NCBI RefSeq assembly: GCF_004912165.1
Contig: NZ_STGV01000001.1
Span: 1,054,001 to 1,118,000 of the forward strand
Source: Peteryoungia ipomoeae
Lineage (GTDB): Bacteria; Pseudomonadota; Alphaproteobacteria; Rhizobiales; Rhizobiaceae
DNA length: 64,000 bases
Direction: 5' to 3'
Shown: piece by piece, positions 48,307 through 58,588 of the stretch
Layout: each line of letters starts with the position of its first letter
How positions within the stretch are numbered: the first letter of the stretch is position 1
Made by a program: the position numbers and the translations under genes
The notes under the pieces: generated by a model
The model's database searches: none
Told to the model about the DNA's origin: nothing
What the model saw: the letters and a program-made list of their open reading frames with translations, nothing else

Positions 48307-48338
48307 AAAACCGCGGAAGTTGCCTTCCGCGGTTTTTT
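48307..48338. terminator. Bidirectional terminator between bamE and hppA
   Basis: A perfect 13-bp stem AAAACCGCGGAAG with a TTGC loop, ending in six T on the plus strand and bounded by AAAA on the other side. It lies between the convergent bamE and hppA stops. Confidence 0.9.
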
Positions 48339-48355
48339 GTTTGCCGTCGTCTGTC

Positions 48356-50494
48356 TCAGCCGGCCAGCACGGCCAACAGCAGAAGCGCGACGATATTGGT
48401 GATCTTGATCGCCGGGTTCACAGCGGGACCTGCCGTATCCTTGTATGGATCGCCGACGGTGTCGCCGGTTACCGAGGCCTTGTGCGCGTCGGACCCTTTC
48501 AGATGCTTGACCCCATCCTTGTCGATAAAGCCATCTTCGAAGCTCTTCTTGGCATTGTCCCAGGCGCCTCCACCCGAGGTCATCGAAATCGCAACGAACA
48601 GGCCGTTGACGATGACGCCGAGAAGCGACGCACCAAGTGCTGCAAAGGCCGAGGCCTTGGAGCCGGAAATCATCAGCACGCCGAAATAGACCACAAGCGG
48701 TGCCAGAACCGGCAGCAGCGAGGGGATGATCATCTCGCGGATCGCCGCACGGGTCAGAATGTCGACAGCCCGGCCGTAATCCGGCTTTTCGGTCGCCTGC
48801 ATGATACCCGGCTTTTCGCGGAACTGACGACGCACCTCCTCAACGATGGAGCCTGCCGCGCGACCAACGGCTGTCATGGCAATGCCGCCGAAAAGATAGG
48901 GGATGAGACCACCGAAAATGAGGCCTGCGACAACATAGGGGTTGGAAAGATCAAAGGAGATCGCGCCCATATCGGCGAAATAGGGATAGGTCGCACTGTT
49001 GGCGGCAAAATAGGCCAGGTCATTCGAATAAGCGGCAAACAGCACAAGGGCGCCAAGACCAGCCGATCCGATGGCATAGCCCTTCGTCACGGCCTTGGTG
49101 GTATTGCCCACCGCGTCGAGCGCGTCGGTCGATTTTCTGACCTCCGGCGGCAGATGCGACATTTCCGCAATGCCACCGGCATTGTCCGTCACCGGACCGA
49201 AAGCATCGAGCGCGACGATCATACCGGCAAGCCCCAGCATTGTGGTGACGGCGATGGCCGTGCCGAAAAGGCCTGCGAGTTGATAGGTGGCAATGATGCC
49301 GCCGACGATGACGATGGCCGGCAGCGCGGTCGATTCGAGCGAGACCGCCAACCCCTGGATGACGTTGGTACCATGACCGGTGACCGATGCCTGGGCAATC
49401 GAATTGACCGGGCGCTTGTTGGTGCCAGTGTAGTATTCGGTAATCACCACGATCAGGGCTGTCACGACAAGGCCGAGAATCCCGCAAAGGAAAAGGTTCG
49501 TGCCGGTGATTTCAATACCGGCAACCGTGCCGATCGATCCCCAGCCGATGGTCAGCGATGTCGCGGCACCGAGTCCGAGAACCGACAGAGCGCCGGTCAC
49601 GATGAGGCCCTTGTAAAGGGCGCCCATGATGGAGCCGCTGGTGCCAAGCTTGACGAAGAATGTGCCGACAATCGAGGTGATGATGCAGGCGCCGCAGATC
49701 GCGAGCGGATAGATCATCGCGATGTCGAGCACGGCAGAGCCGGCAAAGAAAATGGCCGCCAGAACCATGGTGGCAACGACCGACACCGCATAGGTCTCAA
49801 AGAGGTCCGCAGCCATGCCGGCGCAGTCGCCGACATTGTCGCCGACGTTATCGGCAATGGTTGCCGGATTGCGCGGATCGTCTTCGGGAATTCCGGCTTC
49901 CACCTTGCCGACGAGGTCGCCACCGACATCCGCGCCCTTGGTGAAGATACCGCCGCCAAGGCGAGCAAAGATCGAGATCAGAGACGCGCCGAAGCCGAGC
50001 GCCACGAGCGCATCGATCACCTCACGCGAGCCGCTTCCGTGACCAAGCATCGCGGTCAGAATATAGAAATAGATGGAAACGCCAAGGAGCGCGAGACCCG
50101 CCACCAGCATGCCGGTGATCGCGCCGGACTTGAAGGCGATGTCGAGGCCAGCCGCCAGACTGTGTGACGCCGCCTGTGCGGTGCGGACATTCGCACGCAC
50201 CGAGACATGCATGCCGATGAAACCGGCCGCCCCCGACAGGACGGCACCGATCAGGAAGCCGATTGCAGCGGTTACGGAGAGAAGCCACCAGGTGGCCACA
50301 AAAACGACGGCACCGACGATCGCGATGGTGACATATTGCCGAGTGAGGTAGGCCTGCGCACCCTCGCGAATATAGCCTGCAATTTCCTGCATGCGCAGAT
50401 TGCCCTGGTCCGCCGCCAGCACCGAGCGTGTCGCCCAGACCGCATAGACCACAGACAGAAATCCGCACAAAATTACGCCTAGAAGTACCGTCAT
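48356..50494 (-). CDS. hppA: Membrane-bound H+-translocating pyrophosphatase
   Basis: An integral membrane pump of 712 residues and about 16 helices that moves protons while splitting pyrophosphate. [38 protein letters not shown] holds the pyrophosphate site. The segment GNTTKA has Lys where K+-dependent enzymes have Ala, so this is the K+-independent type. GGGAGGG precedes the ATG at 50494. It has its own promoter candidate (50593-50621). In Agrobacterium such pumps are found in acidocalcisome-like vesicles. Confidence 0.96.
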   Translation of the reverse strand: MTVLLGVILCGFLSVVYAVWATRSVLAADQGNLRMQEIAGYIREGAQAYLTRQYVTIAIVGAVVFVATWWLLSVTAAIGFLIGAVLSGAAGFIGMHVSVRANVRTAQAASHSLAAGLDIAFKSGAITGMLVAGLALLGVSIYFYILTAMLGHGSGSREVIDALVALGFGASLISIFARLGGGIFTKGADVGGDLVGKVEAGIPEDDPRNPATIADNVGDNVGDCAGMAADLFETYAVSVVATMVLAAIFFAGSAVLDIAMIYPLAICGACIITSIVGTFFVKLGTSGSIMGALYKGLIVTGALSVLGLGAATSLTIGWGSIGTVAGIEITGTNLFLCGILGLVVTALIVVITEYYTGTNKRPVNSIAQASVTGHGTNVIQGLAVSLESTALPAIVIVGGIIATYQLAGLFGTAIAVTTMLGLAGMIVALDAFGPVTDNAGGIAEMSHLPPEVRKSTDALDAVGNTTKAVTKGYAIGSAGLGALVLFAAYSNDLAYFAANSATYPYFADMGAISFDLSNPYVVAGLIFGGLIPYLFGGIAMTAVGRAAGSIVEEVRRQFREKPGIMQATEKPDYGRAVDILTRAAIREMIIPSLLPVLAPLVVYFGVLMISGSKASAFAALGASLLGVIVNGLFVAISMTSGGGAWDNAKKSFEDGFIDKDGVKHLKGSDAHKASVTGDTVGDPYKDTAGPAVNPAIKITNIVALLLLAVLAG

Positions 50495-50592
50495 TCGCAA
50501 TACCCTCCCGTATTGCCCGCGCCTCACTCACCGCGGGCGATCCAACACGGACTCAACGGCCCCCTCCAACCGGAGCCTGTCCACGCGAGGCG

Positions 50593-50621
50593 AGATTGCG
50601 TTGCGGTTAACCCAACGTCAA
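50593..50621 (-). promoter_or_regulatory. Promoter candidate for hppA
   Basis: CTTGACG (TTGACG at 50616-50621), a 17-base spacer and CAATCT (50593-50598) on the minus strand fit the rhizobial CTTGAC-N17-CTATAT pattern moderately. An inverted repeat AACCC-N8-GGGTT (50609-50626) overlaps the -35 region. Confidence 0.45.
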
Positions 50622-50652
50622 GGGTTGATCTTCGGCAGTGCGGCGCCGCTGA

Positions 50653-51876
50653 TCAGGCGACTTTCCTAGCAGCGGCGCGCAATTGCAAGAGGACCAGGAT
50701 CAGGCATACAATCGTGACGGGCCAGATCAGGAGGTTCATCACCGACCAGCCATAGGCCGTGAACACCTTGCCGGAGGAAAAGGATGACAGCGCGACGGTC
50801 GAAAAGAGAATGATGTCGTGGAAACCCTGCACCTTGTCGGCCTCTGCCGGACGGTAGCTCGATGCCACGATCGCAGTTGCGCCGATGAAGCCGAAGTTCC
50901 AGCCGATGCCAAGGAGAACCAGGGCACCCCAGAAATTCCAGAGCGCGATACCCATATGGGCAATCACCGCGCAGCTCATCAGGATCAACAGGCCGGCAGC
51001 CACCACCTTTTCCGCCCCGAAGCGGCCGATCAGCATGCCGGTGAAGAAGCTCGGCGCGAACATCGCGATCACGTGCCACTGGATGCCGAGCGTTGCCAGA
51101 TCGGTGGAGAAACCGCAGCCGATGACCATGGCAAGCGGCGCGCCTGTCATCATGAACGTCATGAGCGCATAGGAGCTGATGCCGCATATCATGCCGGTCA
51201 GGAAGCGCTGGGTCAGCACGATCTCGCGCAGAGGCCTTACCGGCTGGTCACCACTCTTTATCTGGTTGGCAGTCGGCAGCTTCAGGAAGAACAGGACGCC
51301 GATGGCGCAGAGCAGCAGCGGCATCAGTCCGAGAAAGGCACCGGCAAACGTGACGGGCGCCAGTGCGTCCTTCAACCAGATCGCCAATTGCGGACCAAGG
51401 ATCGCCGAGACGATGCCGGCAGCGAGGATCCACGAGATCGCCTTGCCTTTGTAGAATGTGGGCGACGCGTCGGCCGCGGCAAAGCGGATCTTCTGCGTGA
51501 AGCCGCCGGAGAGGCCCATCAGCATCAAAGAAAAGGCGAAGAGCCAGAAGTCGGCTTTCATCAGGGCAAATGCCGCCAGTGCCGAACCCAAGGCGCCGGT
51601 GAGCGCCCCCAGCATGAGGCTTTCGCGGCGCCCGAGATAACGCGAGGCAATGGCAACGACCACAGCACCAACGGCGACGCCGACGTTGAAGCCGGTCAGC
51701 GGCGCCGTCGCAAGCGACTTGTCCGCCCCCAGCATCTGGAAGCCGGCGAGGCCGCCGACCGAAAACGCGAGCGGCGGGCCGGATCCGAGAATGGCTTGCG
51801 CGACCGCCAGGAGACCGACATTGCGCTTGGCCCCCTTCAACTGGTGATCAAGTCCCGTCGGTGCGGTCGCATCCAT
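50653..51876 (-). CDS. MFS transporter
   Basis: A 407-residue inner-membrane protein with about 12 helices. The cytosolic loop SRYLGRRESLMLGALTGALGSALAAF is a loose form of the MFS loop motif. No substrate-specific motif is visible. It follows nusB by 11 bases in the ribH-nusB transcript, so a link to riboflavin or its products is worth considering but not supported. Confidence 0.85.
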   Translation of the reverse strand: MDATAPTGLDHQLKGAKRNVGLLAVAQAILGSGPPLAFSVGGLAGFQMLGADKSLATAPLTGFNVGVAVGAVVVAIASRYLGRRESLMLGALTGALGSALAAFALMKADFWLFAFSLMLMGLSGGFTQKIRFAAADASPTFYKGKAISWILAAGIVSAILGPQLAIWLKDALAPVTFAGAFLGLMPLLLCAIGVLFFLKLPTANQIKSGDQPVRPLREIVLTQRFLTGMICGISSYALMTFMMTGAPLAMVIGCGFSTDLATLGIQWHVIAMFAPSFFTGMLIGRFGAEKVVAAGLLILMSCAVIAHMGIALWNFWGALVLLGIGWNFGFIGATAIVASSYRPAEADKVQGFHDIILFSTVALSSFSSGKVFTAYGWSVMNLLIWPVTIVCLILVLLQLRAAARKVA

Positions 51877-51887
51877 GGCATTCCGTC

Positions 51888-52370
51888 CTATTTCTGCGCG
51901 GTGGCGCGTACCTGCTTTGCAATGCGGTCGAGCACGGCGTTGACCAGCTTCGGCTCGTCGTCCTGGAAGAATGCCTGGGCAATCTCGACATATTCCGTCA
52001 CGATGACGGCGATCGGAACGTCCTTGCGTTCGATCAATTCAAACGTACCGGCGCGCAGGATGGCACGAATCGTGCTGTCGATGCGCGACAGCGCCCAGTC
52101 ATCCTGCAGGGCCTGACGGATCAGCGGGTCGATCTTCGTCTGGTCGCGGACGACGCCCGCAACGATGGAGCGGAACCACGAGGCGTCGGCCTTGAGATAG
52201 GTATCGCCATCCACTTCCTGGCCCAGACGATGCGCTTCGTATTCAGCGACAACTTCAAGAACGCCGGAGCCGGCGATATCCATCTGGTACAGCGCCTGCA
52301 CGGCGGCGAGACGTGCTGCGCCGCGCTGGTTTGCCGTCTTGACCGGCTGCTTGCCTTCTTCTGTCGTCAT
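51888..52370 (-). CDS. nusB: Transcription antitermination factor NusB
   Basis: A 160-residue RNA-binding factor that joins the NusB-S10 complex for rRNA antitermination. [16 protein letters not shown] and the C-terminal [37 protein letters not shown] are diagnostic. The ATG at 52370 lies 3 bases after the ribH stop; a GTG at 52373 is the other option. It shares a transcript with ribH, as commonly seen. Confidence 0.96.
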   Translation of the reverse strand: MTTEEGKQPVKTANQRGAARLAAVQALYQMDIAGSGVLEVVAEYEAHRLGQEVDGDTYLKADASWFRSIVAGVVRDQTKIDPLIRQALQDDWALSRIDSTIRAILRAGTFELIERKDVPIAVIVTEYVEIAQAFFQDDEPKLVNAVLDRIAKQVRATAQK

Positions 52371-52373
52371 CAC

Positions 52374-52832
52374 TCAACCACCCAGCTTCGCCTTCAGGGC
52401 GATCATGCTCAATGCCGCCCGCGCGGCAAAGCCGCCCTTGTCCTTGTCGCTGCGCTTGACCCGTGCCCAGGCCTGCGCTTCGTTTTCAACCGTCATGATG
52501 CCGTTGCCGATGGCAAGCGATTCCGAGACGGCGAGATCCATAAGCGCACGCGAGGATTCGTTCGAGACGATATCGAAGTGATAGGTCTCGCCGCGGATCA
52601 CCATGCCGAGCGCAACATAGCCGTCATAGAGTGTTCCATCATTGTCGGCACCATCGAGTGCCATGGCAATCGCCGGCGGAATTTCCAGCGCCCCTGGAAC
52701 GGTCACGATGTCATAGGTAGCGCCGGCTTCGTCGAGCGCATGCTTTGCGCCATCGAGAAGTGCATCCGACATATCGTCATAGAAGCGTGCTTCAACGATC
52801 AGCAAATGCGGGGCAGCATTGTTCTTTCCCAT
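52374..52832 (-). CDS. ribH: 6,7-dimethyl-8-ribityllumazine synthase
   Basis: The 152-residue enzyme condenses the ribitylamino-uracil and a 4-carbon phosphate in riboflavin synthesis. [26 protein letters not shown] and [17 protein letters not shown] are the active-site blocks. Rhizobia can carry two types (RibH1, RibH2); next to nusB this is presumably RibH1. Riboflavin synthase (ribE/ribC) is not adjacent. Confidence 0.96.
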   Translation of the reverse strand: MGKNNAAPHLLIVEARFYDDMSDALLDGAKHALDEAGATYDIVTVPGALEIPPAIAMALDGADNDGTLYDGYVALGMVIRGETYHFDIVSNESSRALMDLAVSESLAIGNGIMTVENEAQAWARVKRSDKDKGGFAARAALSMIALKAKLGG

Positions 52833-53087
52833 GGTCCGATCCGATCTGAATGTGATTTGTGGCCGTCTCGGCCCAACAGAGCGCGGTCAAACCATGACCT
52901 GTCGGTTTAGGCAAGTCATTTCTCCAAAAGACGGACAAGCCCGCCACCCGAACCAAGCCAATTCACCCGATTACATCGAAGGCTCGATATGACGCGGAAC
53001 AAAGCGGGCGACCAAGCGCTTTAGCAGGCAGCGGTCGATCAGACACGCAACTGTTACCAGATTTGAAAACGACATAGGAGAGCTACA

Positions 53088-53165
53088 ATGGGTCGCGGTA
53101 TTCTGCTTTGGCTTCTGGGGGTTCCTCTCCCGCTCATCATCCTCATCATGCTTTTCTGGCGCTGA
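53088..53165 (+). CDS. 25-residue hydrophobic micro-protein
   Basis: A very short gene starting MGRGILLWLLGVPLPL and ending MLFWR, almost a single membrane helix. GGAGAG stands 6-8 bases before the ATG at 53088, and the next gene starts 10 bases after its stop, so both are probably translated from one message. I recall near-identical short proteins in many Rhizobiales, which supports its being real. The function is unknown. Confidence 0.7.
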   Translation: MGRGILLWLLGVPLPLIILIMLFWR

Positions 53166-53174
53166 GGACAGTCA

Positions 53175-54077
53175 ATGACAATTTCATCTGAGCCTGCAGG
53201 CTTGATGCCCATCGAGTCCGCCGCATCGGCTGTCTCATTCAAAAGTGTCATTGCTGGCGCGCTGGCCGCATCTGCCGTGACCCTTGTCTTTACCCTGATC
53301 GGCACCGGCCTCGGCCTTGGCATGATCTCACCTTACCCGTCCGAAAACAGCAGCCTCAGCACCATTGGTGTTGCCGCCGTGATCTGGCTTCTCGTCGCTC
53401 AGTGGGTCTCGGCTGGCGTCGGCGGCTATCTCACCGGCCGCTTGCGGACGAAGTGGGTCGGCGTACGCACGGATGAGGTTTTCTTCCGCGACACCGCCCA
53501 TGGTTTCCTGGGCTGGGCCTTGTCGACACTGATCGTGGCGGGTCTGTTGAGCTCGGTCGTCGGATCGATCGTCAACACCGGCACCCAGATCACCGGCGCT
53601 GCCGCGGGGACCGCGATTGCTGCCGGTGCAGGAACAGCTGCCGCCTCCAGCGATGGTTCCTCGGACTTCTCGCTCGATTACTTCACAGACTCGCTGCTAC
53701 GGCCGGCCAACCCTGCAACGCCGCCGTCTGCCCAAGGCGACGAACGCGTAACGGCTGAAGTCTCGCGGATCCTGGTAAATGGCGCAATGGCTGGTGATCT
53801 GCCGGAAGGTGATCGCGATTATATCGAGCAGGTCATCGCCTCGCGGACAGGTCTCAGCGAAGCCGATGCAAGCGCTCGCCTCGACCAGACGCTTGCCGCC
53901 ATTGAAACCGCGCGCAACGAAGCGCAGGCCGCTGCCGATGCCGCCAAGAAGGCTGCAACGACCGGAGCCCTTGTGTCCGCTGCCGCGCTGATGATCGGCG
54001 CCTTCATCTCGGCTGTTGCTGCTGCCTTTGGCGGCCGTCAGCGGGATGAGGAAGAAGATCTGATGATCGTTGGCTAA
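53175..54077 (+). CDS. Membrane protein of unknown function with C-terminal coiled coil
   Basis: A 300-residue protein. Residues about 20-155 hold three or four helices (VIAGALAASAVTLVFTLIGTGLGLGM, VAAVIWLLVAQWVSAGVGGYLTG with glycine zippers), about 190-260 a soluble part (VTAEVSRILVNG, RDYIEQVIASRTGLSEADASARLDQTLAAIE), and 265-290 a last helix followed by RQRDEEEDLMIVG. It probably spans the inner membrane. I recall similar proteins in Rhizobiales without a function. It follows the 25-residue gene as a pair. Confidence 0.8.
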   Translation: MTISSEPAGLMPIESAASAVSFKSVIAGALAASAVTLVFTLIGTGLGLGMISPYPSENSSLSTIGVAAVIWLLVAQWVSAGVGGYLTGRLRTKWVGVRTDEVFFRDTAHGFLGWALSTLIVAGLLSSVVGSIVNTGTQITGAAAGTAIAAGAGTAAASSDGSSDFSLDYFTDSLLRPANPATPPSAQGDERVTAEVSRILVNGAMAGDLPEGDRDYIEQVIASRTGLSEADASARLDQTLAAIETARNEAQAAADAAKKAATTGALVSAAALMIGAFISAVAAAFGGRQRDEEEDLMIVG

Positions 54078-54103
54078 CGGCCACACCACCGCCCGCATCC
54101 TGA

Positions 54104-54129
54104 AAGGCCCGGCTTCCCAGTCGGGCCTT
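54104..54129. terminator. Weak terminator hairpin between the membrane-protein gene and ribD
   Basis: An 8-bp stem AAGGCCCG/CGGGCCTT with a 10-base loop. It overlaps the ribD stop codon region and has only a short T-run. It may act for both convergent genes. Confidence 0.55.
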
Positions 54130-55243
54130 ACTCGTATCTGGCAATCGTCTGACGGCGAAAGATCGTCAGACTGTCGTCGCCAAGCGCTCGTTGTTCGGCC
54201 ACTTCGAACCCGAGCGGAGCCTGGTCCGGCACAACGGGCGAGGCTATCCCATCCGCTCCGAGGGTGACGTTTCCCTGATACAGCCAGAGCCGGTCAACCA
54301 GTCCCGCCGCCAGAAACGCGCGCGCCACTTCGGCGCCTCCTTCAACCATCAGGTTGGATATGCCGCGATGTGCGAGATCCGTCAGGAGATCGCTAAGGCT
54401 CGACAGGTCCAGGCATTCGACACCAGCGTCGTGCAAGGCCGTGCGCCGCGCAGAAATGGCCGCCCCCTCGCCCGCTGCTGCCGGCACCGCTCTTCCAACC
54501 ACGATGGTGGGGACAACTTGCGCCTGCCGGACCAGTTTCGAGTTCAGCGGCAAGCGGTATGTCCGGTCCAGAACGATACGCAATGGCGATGTATGCACAA
54601 GCCCCGGGAGACGAACGGTCAGTTCCGGATCATCCGCGATCGCGGTTCCGACCCCCACGAGGATGGCGTCGCTCTCTGCCCGCAGCCGGTGTACATCCTC
54701 CCGTGCGGCGTCGCCGGTGATGCGAACTTGTCCAGCACCGCGGAGGCCGAGCATGCCATCGCGTGATACGGCAAGTTTCAGAGTGACCTGCGGTCGCCCC
54801 CTGGTCTGGCGCATGAGATAACCGGACAGCGCAAACCGCGCCTCTTTCTGCAGAATGCCGATCGTGACCTCGATGCCGGCATCTGCCAGCATCTTCAGCC
54901 CCTGCCCCGAGACCCGCGGATCGGGATCCGCGACCGCCACCACGACGCGCGAAACACCGGCGCGGATCATCGCATCCGCACAAGGGGGCGTTTTTCCATG
55001 GTGGGAACAGGGTTCAAGCGTGACGTAGGCGGTTGCCCCTTGAGACTGGGTGCCGGCTTCGGCCAGCGCCTGCGGCTCGGCATGCGGACGACCGCCCTCG
55101 GCGGTAACCCCGCGCCCGACGATTTCCCCATGCTTAACGATCACGCATCCGACCGAGGGATTGGCGCCCGTGCGACCGAGATGCGTCAGGGACAACGCGA
55201 TCGCCTCGCGCATGAAGATTTCGTCTTGCAGAGAGGACGACAC
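54128..55243 (-). CDS. ribD: Bifunctional pyrimidine deaminase/reductase RibD
   Basis: A 371-residue enzyme for two early riboflavin steps. The N-terminal deaminase has PHAEPQALAEAG and PCSHHGKTPPCADAMI (zinc His/Cys ligands); the C-terminal NADPH reductase has DGMLGL and IRAGVSRVVVAV-type strands. It starts at a GTG (55243), 4 bases after the nrdR stop, in the glyA-nrdR-ribD operon. A riboflavin synthase gene would usually follow in this neighbourhood and is absent. Confidence 0.93.
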   Translation of the reverse strand: MSSSLQDEIFMREAIALSLTHLGRTGANPSVGCVIVKHGEIVGRGVTAEGGRPHAEPQALAEAGTQSQGATAYVTLEPCSHHGKTPPCADAMIRAGVSRVVVAVADPDPRVSGQGLKMLADAGIEVTIGILQKEARFALSGYLMRQTRGRPQVTLKLAVSRDGMLGLRGAGQVRITGDAAREDVHRLRAESDAILVGVGTAIADDPELTVRLPGLVHTSPLRIVLDRTYRLPLNSKLVRQAQVVPTIVVGRAVPAAAGEGAAISARRTALHDAGVECLDLSSLSDLLTDLAHRGISNLMVEGGAEVARAFLAAGLVDRLWLYQGNVTLGADGIASPVVPDQAPLGFEVAEQRALGDDSLTIFRRQTIARYE

Positions 55244-55247
55244 GGGA

Positions 55248-55724
55248 TCAGTCAGCGATCGTATCGCGGGAGATCTTGGCGTTGATCTCGGCGATCACGT
55301 TCTCAAAATCTTCCGCATGCGAGAATTCGCGGTAGACCGAGGCATAGCGGACGAAGGCGACGTCATCGAGCGTCTTCAGCGCTTCGAGCACCTGCAGGCC
55401 GATGGCTTCCGAAGAGATCTCCGCCTCGCCCGAGCTTTCCAGCCGGCGCACGATGCCGGATACCGCACGCTCTATACGGTCTTCGTCAACGGGCCGCTTC
55501 CGAAGTGCTATCTGGAACGAGCGCACCAGCTTGTTGCGATCAAACGGAGCCTTTCGGTTGCCCCGCTTGATCACCATCAGCTCGCGCAGCTGGACGCGCT
55601 CAAACGTCGTGAAGCGTCCGCCGCAATCCGGGCAGATGCGCCGCCTGCGGATCGAGGTATTGTCCTCGGCCGGACGTGAATCCTTGACCTGCGTGTCCTC
55701 AGATCCGCAAAACGGGCAGCGCAT
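55248..55724 (-). CDS. nrdR: Transcriptional repressor NrdR
   Basis: A 158-residue ATP/dATP-sensing repressor of ribonucleotide reductase genes. The N-terminal zinc ribbon [13 protein letters not shown] and CPDCGGRF is followed by the ATP-cone ([26 protein letters not shown]). It lies 12 bases after the glyA stop and directly before ribD. Confidence 0.97.
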   Translation of the reverse strand: MRCPFCGSEDTQVKDSRPAEDNTSIRRRRICPDCGGRFTTFERVQLRELMVIKRGNRKAPFDRNKLVRSFQIALRKRPVDEDRIERAVSGIVRRLESSGEAEISSEAIGLQVLEALKTLDDVAFVRYASVYREFSHAEDFENVIAEINAKISRDTIAD

Positions 55725-55736
55725 CAGCTTTAAGCC

Positions 55737-57026
55737 TTACATGTAAGGGTACATCGGGAAGCGGTCCGTCAGGGCCACGACCTTGTCACGCACAGCAGCC
55801 TCTACAGTGGCATTACCCTCGTCGGAATTCGCGACCTTCAGACCATCGAGCACTTCGACGATCAGATTGCCGATTTCGGTGAATTCCGCTTCCTTGAAGC
55901 CGCGGGTCGTACCAGCCGGCGTGCCGAGACGAATACCGGAAGTGACGAAGGGCTTCTCCGGGTCAAAGGGGATGCCGTTCTTGTTGCAGGTGATGTAGGC
56001 GCGGCCAAGGCCGGCTTCCGCCCGCTTGCCGGTGGCGTTCTTCTTGCGCAGGTCGACCAGCATCAGATGGTTGTCGGTACCGCCGGAAACGATGTCGAGG
56101 TTCTGCTTGATCAGCGTTTCGGCCAGAGCCTTGGCGTTCTTCACCACCTGGGCCGCATAGTCCTTGAATTCCGGCTGCAGCGCTTCGCCGAAGGCAACGG
56201 CCTTGGCGGCGATGACATGCATCAGCGGGCCGCCCTGGAGACCCGGGAAAACGGCCGAGTTGAACTTCTTGGCCAGATCCTCGTCGTTGGTGAGGATCAT
56301 GCCGCCGCGCGGACCACGGAGCGACTTATGGGTCGTCGAGGTCGCGACATGGCAGTGCGGGAACGGCGAAGGATGCTGTCCGCCGGCAACGAGACCGGCG
56401 ATGTGGGCCATGTCCACCATCAGGTAAGCGCCGACTTCATCGGCAATCTCGCGGAAGCGCTTCCAGTCCCAGATCCGGGAGTAAGCGGTACCGCCGGCGA
56501 TGATCAGCTTCGGCTTGTGGGTGCGCGCCTTCTCAGCCACGTCGTCCATGTCGAGTTGATGGTCGTCTTCCCGCACGCCGTAGGAAACGACGTTGAACCA
56601 CTTGCCGGACATGTTGACCGGAGAACCGTGGGTCAGGTGACCGCCCGAGTTCAGGTCGAGACCCATGAAGGTGTCGCCCGGCTGCAGGAGAGCGAGAAAC
56701 ACGGCCTGGTTCATCTGGCTACCGGAGTTCGGCTGAACGTTGGCGAAGTTGACGCCAAACAGCTTCTTGGCGCGCTCGATCGCAAGTTCTTCCGCAATAT
56801 CAACGAACTGGCAGCCGCCATAGTAACGCTTGCCCGGATACCCCTCGGCATACTTGTTCGTCATGATCGAGCCCTGGGCTTCGAGCACGGCGCGGGAGAC
56901 GATGTTTTCGGAAGCGATCAGCTCGATCTCGTGGCGCTGACGACCAAGCTCCTTCTCGATCGCACCGAAGATTTCAGGGTCGGTATCGGCAAGGGAACGA
57001 GAAAAGAAGGCATCGTTGTTCGACAT
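55737..57026 (-). CDS. glyA: Serine hydroxymethyltransferase
   Basis: A 429-residue PLP enzyme exchanging serine and glycine with tetrahydrofolate. [32 protein letters not shown] and the PLP Lys in [12 protein letters not shown] are signatures. It is the first gene of the glyA-nrdR-ribD operon. I see no glycine riboswitch in its 202-base upstream gap. Confidence 0.98.
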   Translation of the reverse strand: MSNNDAFFSRSLADTDPEIFGAIEKELGRQRHEIELIASENIVSRAVLEAQGSIMTNKYAEGYPGKRYYGGCQFVDIAEELAIERAKKLFGVNFANVQPNSGSQMNQAVFLALLQPGDTFMGLDLNSGGHLTHGSPVNMSGKWFNVVSYGVREDDHQLDMDDVAEKARTHKPKLIIAGGTAYSRIWDWKRFREIADEVGAYLMVDMAHIAGLVAGGQHPSPFPHCHVATSTTHKSLRGPRGGMILTNDEDLAKKFNSAVFPGLQGGPLMHVIAAKAVAFGEALQPEFKDYAAQVVKNAKALAETLIKQNLDIVSGGTDNHLMLVDLRKKNATGKRAEAGLGRAYITCNKNGIPFDPEKPFVTSGIRLGTPAGTTRGFKEAEFTEIGNLIVEVLDGLKVANSDEGNATVEAAVRDKVVALTDRFPMYPYM

Positions 57027-57175
57027 GATCGCTGGCTCCTCAAAAGCGTTTGATGCTGTGGGGTCTTAAACTTGTGCAGTCTCCAGAGCAATACGGAGAG
57101 CGACATTTGCAGATCAATTGACGCGACGTTTCCGATCGCCTTGATCTTCACCGCGACGCATCCCGGCAAATGCAA

Positions 57176-57199
57176 ATGCCGCGCCTTGCGACGCGGCAT
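57176..57199 (-). terminator. Terminator hairpin after the L,D-transpeptidase gene
   Basis: A perfect 8-bp stem ATGCCGCG/CGCGGCAT with an 8-base loop, 29 bases beyond the ldtP stop. Only TTGCATTTG follows, so strength is moderate. Confidence 0.55.
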
Positions 57200-57228
57200 C
57201 AGACCATGTCAAATTTTTGCAGCCGAGC

Positions 57229-58557
57229 TCATTGCGGCAAGAAGTCTTCGTCCACGGAACCAGCGACCTGCTCCTGGCCGATATTGGTCTGCAGCGCCAA
57301 CTGCGCGTCACCATCCTGCTCGTAGATATCATCGCGGAACTGAACGACGCCGCCCATCGGAGACCAAGCGGTGATGTAGACCCAGTGCACGCCGATCTCG
57401 TCTGCCACGCTGATGGGCGTGTTGACGCGGCTGGCAATCACGCGCTCGATTTCCTGACGGCTCCAGCCGGGCGTGTTTTTCAAGACCCAGACCACGACGT
57501 CGCGGACGTTCTGGATACGCACGCAGCCAGAGGATTCGAAGCGCATCAGCTTGTTGAACAAGCCTTGCGTCGGCGTGTCGTGCATGTAGACGGCATCTGG
57601 GCTCGGGAAGTTGATCTTCGTCGACGACATCGCATTGATCTTGCCGGGGTCCTGGCGGAACGTCAGGTTCGGCGCCTTCGGGGCAAACCAGTCGATGCTC
57701 TCCGGTGCAACTTCATTGCCATTGCCATCGATCAGGCGGATGGCATTGCGCGTGAGATAGGTCGGATCCTTCCGCATCAGCGGCACGATATCCTTCTCGA
57801 CGATCGAGCGGGGCGCGGTCCAATACGGATTGAGGATGATATCCGAAACCTTGGAGCTCACCAGCGGCGACTTGCGGCTGATGCTGCCGACAATCGCTGT
57901 GTTGCGCAGGGCGATCTGGTCGTTCTCAACCACTTCAAGAGCAGCTGCTGGAATGTTGACCAGGAGGTAGCGCTGTTCGAGCGGCTTTGTCAGCTGGTCC
58001 TGCAGGCGCGCCATGTTGATGTTCAATTGATTGAGGCGGGTATCAGCCGAGATGTTGAGCGCCTTGATAGTGAACTCGCCGAGCACGCCGTCTTCCGGCA
58101 GGCCGTGACGGGCCTGAAAGCGCTTGACCGCGCCTTCAACGTAGGAATCGTAGGAGTTGGACATGCCAGCATCCTGCGGCAGGTCACCGGCAATCATCAG
58201 TCGCTGACGCAGCGCCTGTACGGACGCATCGGTGGCGCCGAGGCGAAGGGCCACGGTCGGCAACACCTGCGGCCAGCCGCCATTGGCGACGATCATCTGA
58301 TACTGGCTGATCGCCTGCTGCATGTTCATCAGCGTGGCCTGGCTCAGGATCGGCGTGTTGGTGACGATCGCCGTCGCCGCGCGAGAAGCCTGGGCATCGA
58401 ACTGATCATCCCAGTTACCGCGGCGCTTAGCATTGATCAGTTCATCCACCGCAGTCTGCGCTGCCGCCTGACCGGCAAGTGCAGCCACCCCGGCGGCAGC
58501 CGCGCCGCGTAACAGTGAACGACGCGAAAGATCGACAATTCCAAGCTTCCTGGACAT
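57229..58557 (-). CDS. ldtP: L,D-transpeptidase (YcbB-type), LdtP-like
   Basis: A 442-residue periplasmic enzyme that forms 3-3 cross-links in peptidoglycan. The N-terminus has a Tat-like signal (SRRSLLRGAAAAG). A peptidoglycan-binding domain (YDSYVEGAVKRFQARHGLPEDGVLGEFT, about 135-170) precedes the YkuD catalytic domain, with His in MHDTP and the Cys in SSGCVRI. The neighbouring MarR protein is LdtR-like; in Liberibacter and S. meliloti LdtR controls ldtP. Rhizobiales rely on LDTs for polar growth. A palindrome and CtrA-type word lie in its promoter. Confidence 0.9.
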   Translation of the reverse strand: MSRKLGIVDLSRRSLLRGAAAAGVAALAGQAAAQTAVDELINAKRRGNWDDQFDAQASRAATAIVTNTPILSQATLMNMQQAISQYQMIVANGGWPQVLPTVALRLGATDASVQALRQRLMIAGDLPQDAGMSNSYDSYVEGAVKRFQARHGLPEDGVLGEFTIKALNISADTRLNQLNINMARLQDQLTKPLEQRYLLVNIPAAALEVVENDQIALRNTAIVGSISRKSPLVSSKVSDIILNPYWTAPRSIVEKDIVPLMRKDPTYLTRNAIRLIDGNGNEVAPESIDWFAPKAPNLTFRQDPGKINAMSSTKINFPSPDAVYMHDTPTQGLFNKLMRFESSGCVRIQNVRDVVVWVLKNTPGWSRQEIERVIASRVNTPISVADEIGVHWVYITAWSPMGGVVQFRDDIYEQDGDAQLALQTNIGQEQVAGSVDEDFLPQ

Positions 58558-58588
58558 AAAATTCCTACCGTTTCATTCCTGAACCAGA

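Noticed and set aside
48320..50167. 615-codon open frame antisense to hppA
   Set aside because: It is a shadow of the highly conserved pyrophosphatase gene.
57027..57228. Possible glycine riboswitch upstream of glyA
   Set aside because: No conserved glycine aptamer core is visible; the gap contains the ldtP terminator and an A-T-rich leader.
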